Source of the DNA: Acidobacteriaceae bacterium
GTDB lineage: Bacteria; Acidobacteriota; Terriglobia; Bryobacterales; Bryobacteraceae
Reading direction: 5' to 3'
DNA: 64,000 bases
Assembly (NCBI GenBank): GCA_019240475.1
Contig: JAFAYI010000004.1
Span: forward strand, 1-64,000
Under the pieces are notes generated by a model. The model did no database searches, was not told the origin of the DNA, and worked only from the letters and a program-made list of their open reading frames with translations. Numbering within the stretch: position 1 is the stretch's first letter; the number at the start of each line of letters is the position of its first letter. Below are positions 54,053-63,962 of the stretch, piece after piece. Position numbers and translations under genes: made by a program.

Positions 54053-55561
54053 TTATTGCAGGAATCGATCCAGAGGAATCCGAACGAACGCCGCAAGCGC
54101 AACTATTAACGCCATCGCGAGACTTACCGCATAGCTGACGCGGTCGCGCACGGCGAAAAGAATGGGGTCTTCCTTCAATGCGCCACGGAAGGTGAGCACC
54201 CAAAGCCGCGAGAGCCAGTAAAAGAGCAGCGGGCAGAGCAGGAAGAGCAACTGCGGCGTAGCGTACAGAAGCTGAGCTTGCTGGCTGCTCTCGTAAAGCA
54301 GGATGATCAAGCAAGCCAGCATGCCGCTTGAAATTCCACAGATATTCAGCGGCTCCAGGTCGCCGGTCTCATAAAATCTGCCGGTCGTACGGGTCTTGTT
54401 CGCTTTCAGCAGATTCATCAGCTCCGAGCTGCGCTTGCAAATCGCCAGGCTTATAAAAAAGAAAAGGGAAAAAGTGATAAGCCAACCCGATATCTTGATG
54501 TGAGTCGCCGCGCCTCCAGCGAAAATTCTAACGGTGTAGAGAGTGGCGAGAACTAATACATCGAGGATAAGCTTGCGCTTCAGCCAAACCGAATACAGCG
54601 TAGTAAGTACGAAGTAACACGCTAGCACAAACTTGGCCGGAGATGGAAGATACAGGGCGAAGGCGACCGAGATAGCCGCGAAGAAGAGACACAGGGAAAA
54701 TCCCGCTGGAATAGATAGTGCTCCGGAGGCAAATGGGCGTGATGACTTAGTAGCATGGGCGCGGTCCGCGGACAAATCGAGTAAGTCGTTGATGATGTAG
54801 ATCGCCGATGCACATGTACTGAAGGCCAGAAACAGGAGAATGACACTCTGGACGGCCTGAAAATCCCGTAACCTATGAGATGTCAGCAACGGCACGAACA
54901 CGAGCACATTCTTGACCCATTGATGCATCCGGGCGGCTCGCAGCCATGTCTTGAGCTTGATTTTGGGCTTGGGGAACACCCGGGCAACGGAACCTGTCTT
55001 TCGGGCGCTTGCAAGTGTCGTCCCGGACGCATGCACCACGACGCAGGCTCCGCATTTCTCCCAAATGCACAGGTCCTTCCGCGAATTTCCTACGTAGTCG
55101 AAACCGCGTTCCCCAAATCGGGCGATCAGGGCGGCGCCCTTGGCATGCCCGCTGAGATTGACCGTGTCATCGCTCGCCACAACCTCATCGAAACAAGCCA
55201 GGTATTCGCTGACCTGATCGGCGAACTTCCGATTGCTAGCAGTTGCGAGCACGGTTCGACGGCCCAGCGACCGCTCCTTCCGTATCCATTCCAAGACATC
55301 CTTGTTATAGGGAACGGAGGTGGGATCAAAGGTCACCTTTTGGGCCAACCGCCGTTTGAGCGTAGCTTTTCCGCCCAATAACCAAAAAGGGAGCAGAAAG
55401 AGGCAGAAGAAGTTTTGGCGGACCAGCAATAAGAGAGATTCGAATAGCAGGTCGGTTCGAATCAATGTGCCATCCAGGTCGACACAAAGGGGCAGCGGAG
55501 AGGTACGCTCCGTCGACTCCGACGATTGTTCCCTGGAGTGTAGGGCCGAAACTGTTTCCAT
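54053..55561 (-). CDS. HAD phosphatase-UbiA prenyltransferase fusion
   Basis: 502 residues in two domains. Residues 20-200 are a HAD hydrolase (nucleophile Asp28 in VDLDGTL, motif IV GNSRKD). Residues 215-500 are a membrane UbiA prenyltransferase with NDLLDLSADRAH and KSSRP as the diphosphate/metal motif, about eight membrane segments. The same fusion is known in homologues of decaprenyl-phosphate phosphoribosyltransferase, where the HAD part could remove the phosphate. It likely forms a polyprenyl-linked sugar for the surface glycans encoded around it (inference). It converges with the short exported protein with one base between them. Confidence 0.83.
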   Translation of the reverse strand: METVSALHSREQSSESTERTSPLPLCVDLDGTLIRTDLLFESLLLLVRQNFFCLFLLPFWLLGGKATLKRRLAQKVTFDPTSVPYNKDVLEWIRKERSLGRRTVLATASNRKFADQVSEYLACFDEVVASDDTVNLSGHAKGAALIARFGERGFDYVGNSRKDLCIWEKCGACVVVHASGTTLASARKTGSVARVFPKPKIKLKTWLRAARMHQWVKNVLVFVPLLTSHRLRDFQAVQSVILLFLAFSTCASAIYIINDLLDLSADRAHATKSSRPFASGALSIPAGFSLCLFFAAISVAFALYLPSPAKFVLACYFVLTTLYSVWLKRKLILDVLVLATLYTVRIFAGGAATHIKISGWLITFSLFFFISLAICKRSSELMNLLKANKTRTTGRFYETGDLEPLNICGISSGMLACLIILLYESSQQAQLLYATPQLLFLLCPLLFYWLSRLWVLTFRGALKEDPILFAVRDRVSYAVSLAMALIVALAAFVRIPLDRFLQ

Positions 55562-55773
55562 TCAAGCCTTCGCCCACAGGATAGCGTTCGAGTAATAACC
55601 ATGACAAGGACCCGTTTAGTGGTAAGGTTGCTTACCCCGAGCGAGTCAGTCACGTGTTCAACAAAAAAAGATTACTTTCCTGGAATCAATCGGTTAAGCT
55701 TTTCGGACCCGCGCACCGCGAGACCGTCAAAGGAATCCTGATGTCGAGCCATTTTTTGGAGGCCTCGATATTC

Positions 55774-56667
55774 ATGAAGACATGCACTCTTAAGATCTGC
55801 GTGCTGGCGTCGCTCAGCTTCGGTTTCGGGCTGGTGGGCCAGGCTCTCGCACAGACACAACCTACGACAGTTAACCTGCAGACACAGGGACGAAATCCGG
55901 ATTTTTCCGGGTTCTCCTTCACCAGGCCTATTGCCGTTGGTACGGCTTTGCCGGCCACGTGCCAGGTGGGTCAGCTATTTTTTAATAGCGCGGCGGCGGC
56001 GGGTAGCAATCTCTATGCCTGCACCGCGACGAATGTTTGGACGCTGGAAGCTGGCGGGAGCGGCGGCTCGGGTTCGGGCAGCGGCGCTTCCTTTGCCGCG
56101 CAACTCGGAGATTTCAGCACTTCGCTCGCAAGCGGAACTTTGACAATCGGATCGGGCTGCTCGGCCAGCACTCCGTGCAATGTTCGCATCGGCAACACTG
56201 TTTACACTTTCAAGAGCTCGGCTACAGTGACGTCATCCGGGTCAACCTCCGGATTGGTCTTCATCTACGTTGATAGCGCCGGCAATCTGACCGCGGGCAG
56301 CCAGGCGACGCTTAGTTGCAGTGGATGCCTGTATGTCTCGGGCATCACGGCATTCCCGGTGGGTTCGGTTCCGTTGGCAACTTGGACTGTGACGGGAGGC
56401 AACCTTGCGACAGGAAGCGGTGTGGACTTTCGAGCATTCCTTTCGACCAAAGCGGTCACGAGCGGCCAGGGTATTCTGGTTACAGAAAACTCAGGCATCT
56501 CCACCATTTCGATCGATCCATCCGTGGCCGCTACGTTCGTCCCTACTCCCCCCACAACGTCTGCTTCGACCTGTTCGACGGGTCAATTCTCGGTAGATTC
56601 GAATTACTACTACGTTTGCAGCGCGCCTAACGTTTGGAAGCGCATCGCCTGGGGTAGCAGCTTCTAA
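55774..56667 (+). CDS. exported protein of the paralogous family (long copy)
   Basis: 297 residues. Signal peptide about 1-27 (CVLASLSFGFGLVGQALAQ). It holds the Cys/Trp module twice: CQVGQLFFNSAAAAGSNLYACTATNVW (as outline, residues ~60-88) and CSTGQFSVDSNYYYVCSAPNVWKR at the end. Between them are a Gly/Ser linker and the region shared with the 53365 protein. Start at 55774, where the signal peptide begins and GGAGG lies upstream. Only 12 bases before the giant gene, so the two are co-transcribed. Confidence 0.6.
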   Translation: MKTCTLKICVLASLSFGFGLVGQALAQTQPTTVNLQTQGRNPDFSGFSFTRPIAVGTALPATCQVGQLFFNSAAAAGSNLYACTATNVWTLEAGGSGGSGSGSGASFAAQLGDFSTSLASGTLTIGSGCSASTPCNVRIGNTVYTFKSSATVTSSGSTSGLVFIYVDSAGNLTAGSQATLSCSGCLYVSGITAFPVGSVPLATWTVTGGNLATGSGVDFRAFLSTKAVTSGQGILVTENSGISTISIDPSVAATFVPTPPTTSASTCSTGQFSVDSNYYYVCSAPNVWKRIAWGSSF

Positions 56668-56679
56668 TCGGAATCTCAT

Positions 56680-59600
56680 ATGGCCAAGACCTTATTGTTT
56701 TCTATTTGCGCTCTTAGCCTGTTTGCGCTGAGGAGTGACGCGCAGTCCTTCCAATATAGCCGCACGGTTACGTTGCAATCGTCGCAGGTTGTAAATACGG
56801 ATCAGAGTAACTTCCCGGTATACCTGATGTTTACCGATGCTGGGCTGAAATCCGCCGCAAACGGCGGCCATGTGCAGAGCCCAACGGGGGCCGACATCAG
56901 CTTTTATGCCGATTCACGATTGACACAGTTGATGCCGTTCGAAGTTGTTTCTTACAACGCTTCTACTGGCGCCTTGACGGCCGTCGTCCTTTGCACTACT
57001 GTAAGCCACTCCAGAAACACCGTTTTCTATCTCGCTTATGGGGCTGCTGGTGTAACCACCTCGGCAGCCAGTCCGACGGGCGTTTGGACGGGTTATTCGG
57101 GCGTTTATCACTTGGAAGATAACGCCGCGAGCACTTCCGTTTATAACTCGGCCTCCGGAGAAGGCCAAGCGGCGAATGCCACATCCGTCAATAACACAAG
57201 CGGTATGAGCGCCCCAGGCCAACTGGGCGCTGGGCTCTCGATGAACGGATCGACCGACAAACTCGATTTTGGAGCTTTTTCGATTTTCAACGGAGCTTCG
57301 ACGCTGACTTATTCGGGATGGATCAACTTTCGCTCTTTGGCAGAATACGCTTCCATTCTCGAGAAATTCGACTCTACGTCGACGAACGGCTCCGGCATCT
57401 CTTTGTCGGGACACTGGACCACTTCGGACGCCGACTGGTTGACAGCCGTTCGAAGCTCGACCTCCACCGATGACACTACCAATTCTTTCGGCATACAGAC
57501 GAACACTTGGTATTACTTCGCCTATATTTACTCGGCAGGCGCCGCAACGCTCTATATCAACGGGTCCCCAGTCACTCTGACTCATTATGGGCCGTCCGAT
57601 CCGACCACGGTTCCATCAGTCACGACCGATTTGACCAGCGGTACTCTCCTGAATGCGACTCTTGACGAACTGCGAGTCAGCACGCACGCCTTTTCGGCGA
57701 ATTGGGTAGCAACTGAATACAACAACGAGAGCAATCCGGGAGCGTTTGCCAGCCTGGGCGTCGAGGCGCCATTTATCGCGCTTCCTCCGGCGCAGGCATT
57801 CTCGATCCAAATGATAGGCGCGACGCCGACTCAAGCAATGTTTAGCTATAAAGCTCCGGACACTAATGCATGTACGGTGAATGAAGGCACGGATCCGACG
57901 TTTGCTTCAGTGGATCACGACGTCGATCCCACTCTATTTCCCGGTTCCAATTTGGACACGCGCTCCGGGAACATCGTAAATGGGCAATACCGGCAGATTG
58001 TTGTCGGCTTTCGAGGCACAGCCACTGGGTCCGACGGCAATATCTATTCTCGCGCGCTTCAGGCGGCGAGCACGCACTACATACAGATCTCCTGCGACAA
58101 CGGCCAGTACTACGGCTCATATACTTTTGAGACGCAGAATCCGCCTCTCGGGAACAACGCGCCCGATTATATACCGTTTAATACATCCGGTTTCGGGAAC
58201 TATGGCTGGCCGACTATCAACTATACGGCTCCGACATCGATCCCATCATCTAACACTCTGGTCGATCCGTTGACCGGGTTCCAGTTACAGCGCTGGACCG
58301 GCGGGGGAGACGGCGGAGACTCGTTGAGCGGGTGGGGCGTGTGGAATGGTGTCGTCGACCTGGCCAGCGCCTGGACTAATACCGCTAATATTCTTGGAAG
58401 CAGCAGTTACGCGACTTACTCGGGCGCGGGTGGGCCGACGAATGCTCTGTATCTGTGGGGCGCGTCCGGAGTGGCGAGGCCAGCCTTCAGCGATGTGGAA
58501 TTCTATGCCTTCGACGATCTGCAGATGCAAGTCACGGGATACGCAAGCGTAACAGGGGCAAGCTACTCGATTTGCCTTGTTAGCGACGGCGGATCGGGTT
58601 CTGGCTCATCCGATTGTTTGGGCAACATCTTGACCGTAAGTCTGCCTCAAACAACCGCGGCAACTTCTTACAGGCCGAGCAGCTTCCCTCAACCTATTCT
58701 CGGCGGCTGGGGAAGCCCTCGCGTAACCAACGATATGTTGTCGAACACGTTTGGCGGAACTCTTGCTTCAGTAAACGGCTCGACAGTTACCTGGGGAAGT
58801 AACTCGAATAATGGCCAGAATATTTATTTTCCGGTCACCGTTCTCAAACCGGGCATGTTGATCGGAATTTCGAACACAGCGCCAACCTGTCCGAACAATC
58901 TCTGCACAATTGCAAGCGTTCAGGATGAGCAGCACCTTACGATTACACAAAGCTTTTCAGGCTGGACAACTCAAGTCTCGACGATCACGGCTGCATTATC
59001 CTCGGGGGCGACCAGTATTCCCGTTGCGTCTACGGCCGGGTTCCTGCAAACACCGTGGGCGGCCAACGGCTCCGGTTACGAGCTGACGGTCGATACCGGA
59101 AGCAACGCTGAGAATGTCTGGTGCAAGATCATAAGCGGCAGTTCGCTGACATCTTGCGCGGCCCTGACCAAGAGCCATTCCTCGGGAGCAGCCGTCGCAC
59201 AAAACTCTTATTTGTTCCCGAATTTTGGGATAAAACTCTGGGTGAATCCAAACGGCGGAACAGTTTACCTCAAGAATGCCCAGAACAACTGGGCTACAAG
59301 CAACAACTTTTTCACTGAGTTTCAGGGAGCCGGCACGACTGGTTGCGATGGAGCAGCGCACGCAGTCACTTATGCCGCAGACGGCGTAACGCCGCTTGCG
59401 ACACCGACGACCGGTTATCTCTGCACGTTTGTGGATGTCTGGTTCACAGGCAACGGTTCGAATAGCTATCTATATTTGATGATTCCTTCCACAGGCGAGT
59501 CGCGTAAGCTGTCGAATTTCAATAACGGAACTCAGCTTGGCTATAGCTACAACACATCGAACGGATTTATGCAGAGCTGCACGTACAATGACAATCCGTC

Positions 59601-61821
59601 GAATCCCACTTATCAGAAGTTCGCAGCCTGGGCGGATAACCGGAATCCAGGACTTCAGAACCCTGCCATCACGTGTTCGTATGTTCAACAGTCGGAGACC
59701 GTCCAGCAGGAGATCGCAGCGGCTTATCCGCAAGTAGATTTCAGCTACTTTGGAGCGCCGGCCTTACAGGCCACCTCCGGCACCGTGGCTAAGTTTATGA
59801 TGCGGCCTCAGCAAGGCGCGATGACGTGGTTTTGCGACGTGGACTTTTCGCTTCCGGCGGGAGCTGGACAGGTCAAGAGCTGCCATAACAGCTGGGACAC
59901 CTGGCCTTCACGCTGGAGCGGCATTCACGGCTTCGAATACTTTCAATTCTCGACGGGCCCATCCTATTCGCAAGGCTATTCCGACATGTATTCTATGAAG
60001 TCTCTGCAGGAGCCCGGCACCGCGCACATTGAGCAGTGGGATCTGACTGTCAATCAAATCTACAACAACGGCAGATCCTTGGCTCTATCGAACACATTCG
60101 TGGACCCACAGACCTGCCAGCAGCTAGGCGTCACCGACTCGCGCTGGATTGCGCTCGGCGCCACGGGCAACAACTGCATCCAGATGGATGTATCGGATCC
60201 CTTGGCGAGAACTCCGACGTCGCAAGACTTGACTGCGTTGGGAAATCTTCCGGTAGGCGCGCGGCCCGGTCCTTGGGCGCATAATGCGAGTTCCTGCGGC
60301 GGAGACGGTTCGACAGCCAACTGCTATTCTTACCTGCAATCTATCCAGCCTGGCGACTTCCTGGTCGATCAGGCAACCAGTTCCCATGAGCTGATGCTGG
60401 TGGCCGCCGTCACACCCATCACGGGCAATGTGAATGCGACAGCGCACATAGTGGTGGCCCGGGGCTTGGAGCCATTTTCAGGCGATTGCGCGGCTTCGAA
60501 GGTAGCGCACTCTTCCGGCTTTATTCTGACCGAGTGGATGCCGATGAGCTGTTACTACCCCGAGTTCAACTTGTTCCCGAACGGAAATGTGGCGGGCGGC
60601 AAGATGGACAACGACGTCCTAAAAGCCGGGCACACCATCGAATGGTTCGCCGGAGCAAAGATGATTACCTCCGGACCTTACGTAGTGGACTTCGCCAACG
60701 ACTTGGGTGGTTATGGCGCCGGCTACGGAGTGCGCCTGGGACAACCGCTCAGCGTCTGGGGATCGGGATTCATGTGGGGCGTCCAGTCGCTATTTCCCTT
60801 CGACAAGAGCTTCAAAGGGCTCGGAATTTCGGTGATTCAGAGCCACGCAGGCGGCCTGACCTATAGCTGTCCGACCTGTGAATGGATCGTCGATGGGCGA
60901 CCACTGGGCGGAGCGGGCGGCGGAGCGGACCAACTTTGGACGCACACCTATACGAAAGTCGCCGGCACGAACACCGTGTACCTGATCGATCTGCCCGAAG
61001 GGCAAAATACCTCGCTCGATATAAAGCGGATCGCAGTGCGTATGTGGGCTGGACAGCATCTCATTCGAAACGTCAGCGGTCCGAATTCGAGCTTGAGCGA
61101 TTCCACGCCCTGGCAGGGATGTATCGTCACGAATGCAGGCGAATGCGTGTCGGGAAGCCAACCGGGCCAGATCTACGAAGTTGTTCCGCAGGCGACAACT
61201 TCGCAAGGTTGTCAGATCAACTTGATGATAAACACGCCGTGCGTGGCCCCGATGGGTCCGGAAGTTGCCGCTTATGGGCAGCACGATATATCCGCTTCCG
61301 ATCCGATGGGCTTGCACGACAGAGTCTTGACGATGGCCTTGAACGGGCCGGCGCGAACGAACAATTACGCGAACATGCATGCGCTGACAACGGGCGATTG
61401 GGGCGTCACGACCGTTGCATGGGGCGATGGCAGGCGGAGCGACGTGTGGGGCATTAAGCTGCCGCCACTGCCGAGCGGCGACTCGATCAACCGAACGACG
61501 TTCGTCAAGGTACCGGTATCGATGGGAGGCGTAACGGGATCGACAGTTCGCGTTCGTTTCGGATACGCGGAGTACGGAAGCGACGCGAATGGCCAGCCAC
61601 TGTACTGTTCTTCAAACCGCCTGGAAGACTGCACGACGGCGCCCGCCAACGGCGACCCGTATGCATTTGCCAGCGAGCCGCAAAGCTGGATAGCGTGCAC
61701 GAATGCATGTGTTGTAAACATCCCAGCGGTTTCGGGCCGGATTCTCTACTATGTCGTAGAGAGGCAGCTTGCGAGCGGAACCGTGATAACGGGGCCGCTG
61801 CAGGTGGCGCCGGTCAACTAA
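56680..61821 (+). CDS. giant exported protein with DUF2341 and LamG-type domains
   Basis: 1713 residues. Signal peptide 1-21. About 25-115 is a DUF2341-type domain (FPVYLMFTDAGLKS..., SFYADSRLT). About 130-350 is a laminin-G/concanavalin-like jelly roll (GVYHLEDN, LNATLDELRVS, TEYNNESNPGAF). The remaining ~1300 residues, beta-rich with many aromatic and polar residues, have no recognised domain but contain several repeated Trp-Gly and Cys-pair motifs; the C-terminal part (1550-1713) reads like an Ig- or fibronectin-like fold. LamG domains bind sugars, so a surface glycan-binding or glycan-active role is plausible. It follows the 55774 gene by 12 bases and converges with wzt. Confidence 0.65.
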   Translation: MAKTLLFSICALSLFALRSDAQSFQYSRTVTLQSSQVVNTDQSNFPVYLMFTDAGLKSAANGGHVQSPTGADISFYADSRLTQLMPFEVVSYNASTGALTAVVLCTTVSHSRNTVFYLAYGAAGVTTSAASPTGVWTGYSGVYHLEDNAASTSVYNSASGEGQAANATSVNNTSGMSAPGQLGAGLSMNGSTDKLDFGAFSIFNGASTLTYSGWINFRSLAEYASILEKFDSTSTNGSGISLSGHWTTSDADWLTAVRSSTSTDDTTNSFGIQTNTWYYFAYIYSAGAATLYINGSPVTLTHYGPSDPTTVPSVTTDLTSGTLLNATLDELRVSTHAFSANWVATEYNNESNPGAFASLGVEAPFIALPPAQAFSIQMIGATPTQAMFSYKAPDTNACTVNEGTDPTFASVDHDVDPTLFPGSNLDTRSGNIVNGQYRQIVVGFRGTATGSDGNIYSRALQAASTHYIQISCDNGQYYGSYTFETQNPPLGNNAPDYIPFNTSGFGNYGWPTINYTAPTSIPSSNTLVDPLTGFQLQRWTGGGDGGDSLSGWGVWNGVVDLASAWTNTANILGSSSYATYSGAGGPTNALYLWGASGVARPAFSDVEFYAFDDLQMQVTGYASVTGASYSICLVSDGGSGSGSSDCLGNILTVSLPQTTAATSYRPSSFPQPILGGWGSPRVTNDMLSNTFGGTLASVNGSTVTWGSNSNNGQNIYFPVTVLKPGMLIGISNTAPTCPNNLCTIASVQDEQHLTITQSFSGWTTQVSTITAALSSGATSIPVASTAGFLQTPWAANGSGYELTVDTGSNAENVWCKIISGSSLTSCAALTKSHSSGAAVAQNSYLFPNFGIKLWVNPNGGTVYLKNAQNNWATSNNFFTEFQGAGTTGCDGAAHAVTYAADGVTPLATPTTGYLCTFVDVWFTGNGSNSYLYLMIPSTGESRKLSNFNNGTQLGYSYNTSNGFMQSCTYNDNPSNPTYQKFAAWADNRNPGLQNPAITCSYVQQSETVQQEIAAAYPQVDFSYFGAPALQATSGTVAKFMMRPQQGAMTWFCDVDFSLPAGAGQVKSCHNSWDTWPSRWSGIHGFEYFQFSTGPSYSQGYSDMYSMKSLQEPGTAHIEQWDLTVNQIYNNGRSLALSNTFVDPQTCQQLGVTDSRWIALGATGNNCIQMDVSDPLARTPTSQDLTALGNLPVGARPGPWAHNASSCGGDGSTANCYSYLQSIQPGDFLVDQATSSHELMLVAAVTPITGNVNATAHIVVARGLEPFSGDCAASKVAHSSGFILTEWMPMSCYYPEFNLFPNGNVAGGKMDNDVLKAGHTIEWFAGAKMITSGPYVVDFANDLGGYGAGYGVRLGQPLSVWGSGFMWGVQSLFPFDKSFKGLGISVIQSHAGGLTYSCPTCEWIVDGRPLGGAGGGADQLWTHTYTKVAGTNTVYLIDLPEGQNTSLDIKRIAVRMWAGQHLIRNVSGPNSSLSDSTPWQGCIVTNAGECVSGSQPGQIYEVVPQATTSQGCQINLMINTPCVAPMGPEVAAYGQHDISASDPMGLHDRVLTMALNGPARTNNYANMHALTTGDWGVTTVAWGDGRRSDVWGIKLPPLPSGDSINRTTFVKVPVSMGGVTGSTVRVRFGYAEYGSDANGQPLYCSSNRLEDCTTAPANGDPYAFASEPQSWIACTNACVVNIPAVSGRILYYVVERQLASGTVITGPLQVAPVN

Positions 61822-61827
61822 TGAATG

Positions 61828-61855
61828 AGAGCTCCGGCTCGCAAGCCGGAGCTCT
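61828..61855. terminator. shared hairpin between convergent genes
   Basis: A perfect 12-bp stem (61828-61839 and 61844-61855, loop of four) between the stop of the giant gene and the stop of wzt; it overlaps the last bases of wzt. No T run on either strand, so it may act with Rho or protect 3' ends. Confidence 0.6.
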
Positions 61856-63059
61856 ATCCGTTAATTCCCTGCGCGAGCGATTCCAGCATGTTGCCGTATT
61901 CATGGCTGGTTTCGCGCCATGTGTGAGGCATGTAAAACGATCCCCTGGTTTTTCCAACGTCTACATGGATGGAGGCGCAAGCGTGTTGCCATTCGTACTC
62001 TTCGGCTGTGCCATTCTTCTCAATAGTAGCGTCGATTTGATACACGCCGGGTTGTAGCCCCAGCTCGTCGCATGTAAACTCGACAGATCCAGGACCAATC
62101 TGCATATCGATCGGGCGACCGCAAAGCGAGGTCGTCCACTGAGCCGCAATGCCCGCGTCGCTCGTAAGGAAGTAAAGTGAGAGGCTGCCCTCCGGAATGT
62201 GACGGTGCGCCAAATAATCGATACGGACCGAAACAGGGTCTCCTGTCTTGAAACCGTTCGCTCTATTTCCATTGGCATCGAAAAATTGAACACCCGTTAC
62301 TTCGGCCACTCGCCTTTCGTCCGTGATCTGCGGACGTTGATGAAAGCCCGCCGTTTCCGTATAGCGCCGGATAACCTCATCCGGCGAACCTTCCGCCAAA
62401 ACTTCGCCACGCTGCAGCAGAAGGGCGCGCTGACAGACGCTTCGAACCGCATTCAAATCGTGAGAAATGAACACCATGGTCGTACCTTGACGATGCATCT
62501 CCGCGATGCGCTGCTTGCACTTCTCTTGAAACGCGTAATCCCCAACGGCCAAGACTTCATCGAGCAGCAGGATGTCGGGATCCAAATGAGCGGCAATTGA
62601 AAAGCCGAGCCGCACGAACATACCCGAAGAAAATCGTTTGACGGGAATATCGATAAAAGGCCGAACGCCAGCAAATTCGATTATGCTTTCCAGCTTGCTT
62701 GTAATTTCAGCGCGCCGCATACCGAGAATCGAGCCGCTCAAGTAGACGTTTTCCCGGCCGGTGAGTTCCGGATGGAAGCCGGAGCCCACTTCGAGCAGAG
62801 CTGAAATCCGGCCATTGATGGTGATTTTGCCTTTGGTCGGCGTGCTGATATTCGACAGCAACTTCAAGACCGTGCTCTTGCCCGCGCCATTGTGTCCGAT
62901 GATCCCCAGGGACTCTCCCTGGGCTACTTCAAAGTTGACATCACGCAAAGCCCAGAAATCGGACTTGTGAGTTTTCGTCCGCGAGCCGGATTCCGAGGAG
63001 TTGGAACCGCTGGTAATTCGATAGCGCTTCGAAACGGATTCAAATCGGAGAGCAGTCAT
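61854..63059 (-). CDS. polysaccharide ABC transporter ATPase (Wzt-like)
   Basis: 401 residues. The ATPase domain (1-245) has Walker A GHNGAGKST, signature FSSGMFVRLGF and Walker B ILLLDEVLAVGD, typical of TagH/Wzt-type exporters. The C-terminal 150 residues form a beta-rich carbohydrate-binding domain (FKTGDPVSVRIDYLA, LGLQPGVYQIDATI) that in Wzt recognises the terminal modification of the O-polysaccharide. Partner of the permease gene 18 bases upstream. Confidence 0.9.
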   Translation of the reverse strand: MTALRFESVSKRYRITSGSNSSESGSRTKTHKSDFWALRDVNFEVAQGESLGIIGHNGAGKSTVLKLLSNISTPTKGKITINGRISALLEVGSGFHPELTGRENVYLSGSILGMRRAEITSKLESIIEFAGVRPFIDIPVKRFSSGMFVRLGFSIAAHLDPDILLLDEVLAVGDYAFQEKCKQRIAEMHRQGTTMVFISHDLNAVRSVCQRALLLQRGEVLAEGSPDEVIRRYTETAGFHQRPQITDERRVAEVTGVQFFDANGNRANGFKTGDPVSVRIDYLAHRHIPEGSLSLYFLTSDAGIAAQWTTSLCGRPIDMQIGPGSVEFTCDELGLQPGVYQIDATIEKNGTAEEYEWQHACASIHVDVGKTRGSFYMPHTWRETSHEYGNMLESLAQGING

Positions 63060-63077
63060 AGAACCGTACCCGAATCC

Positions 63078-63962
63078 CTAGATCACATCGGCCATTGTGG
63101 CCTCGCGATGTTTGAAGTACATATAGCCGAGCGGAAGCACTATCGCCGCCGCGGCCACCGAAACTCCCAACAGGCGCAGATCGGCGCCCCAGCCTTGAAT
63201 GACCACACGCCGGAAGTTTTCAACAATTCCCGCCATGGGATCCAACATGTATAACGAGCGAAAGCGCTTTGGGACGTCGCTATAGGAATACACAACCGGC
63301 GCGCAGAACATCCACAGTTGAAGCAACAGCGGCATTGCAATTCCGATATCTCGGAACCGCACCTGAAAGGCGGAGAATAGGAGCCCGACACCGGAAATGA
63401 ATGCAACTTCGACCAACAGGATCGGCACGATGTACAGAACTTGCATAGTGAGGCCCACGTGGTACCAGGCCATCATCGCGATCAGAATGATGCAGGCTAC
63501 AAGAAAGTCGAAAAACGCCGCCATCACATAGCTAAACGGCAGAATCTCCCTTGGGAAATAGACTTTTGTAATCAGACTGGTGTGGCTTACCAGGCCCGTA
63601 GCCGAGGTGGAAAGCGCAGTTTGAAAGAAGTTCCAAGGCAAAATCCCACAAAGTACAAAGAGCGAATACGGCACGCCTTTACTCGGGAACCTCGCGAAAA
63701 TGGAAAAGATGATCGTATACACCAACATCATGGCCAGCGGCTGCACCAAAGCCCAACCAAGACCCAGCGCGGACTGCTTGTACCGTACTCGCACGCGGTG
63801 AAGCGTCAAGGTGTATAGAAGATCTCTGTACCAGAACAGCTCTGCAAGGCCACTGATAAGGATGCCGGGTGAAAATGAAGGCGGGCGAATAACTTTCACG
63901 GGTCGCGTCGAGGGACCCGCAACATCCGCCGGAGGAATTAAAATCTCTTGCTCAAGTTCCAT
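63078..63962 (-). CDS. polysaccharide ABC transporter permease (Wzm-like, ABC-2)
   Basis: About 294 residues, six membrane segments, ABC-2/TagG family: LFWYRDLLYTLTLHRVRVRYKQSALGLGWALVQPL is the family N-terminal amphipathic region before the first membrane segment, and PREILPFSYVMA marks the loop after the second. It exports a lipid-linked polysaccharide with the Wzt-like ATPase downstream. The ATG at 63962 is preferred to a TTG four codons upstream. Any promoter and earlier operon genes lie off the right edge. Confidence 0.88.
   Translation of the reverse strand: MELEQEILIPPADVAGPSTRPVKVIRPPSFSPGILISGLAELFWYRDLLYTLTLHRVRVRYKQSALGLGWALVQPLAMMLVYTIIFSIFARFPSKGVPYSLFVLCGILPWNFFQTALSTSATGLVSHTSLITKVYFPREILPFSYVMAAFFDFLVACIILIAMMAWYHVGLTMQVLYIVPILLVEVAFISGVGLLFSAFQVRFRDIGIAMPLLLQLWMFCAPVVYSYSDVPKRFRSLYMLDPMAGIVENFRRVVIQGWGADLRLLGVSVAAAAIVLPLGYMYFKHREATMADVI

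Noticed and set aside
55562..55773. Riboswitch (c-di-GMP type) before the exported protein gene
   Set aside because: Only scattered short matches; the conserved core and paired elements cannot be drawn.
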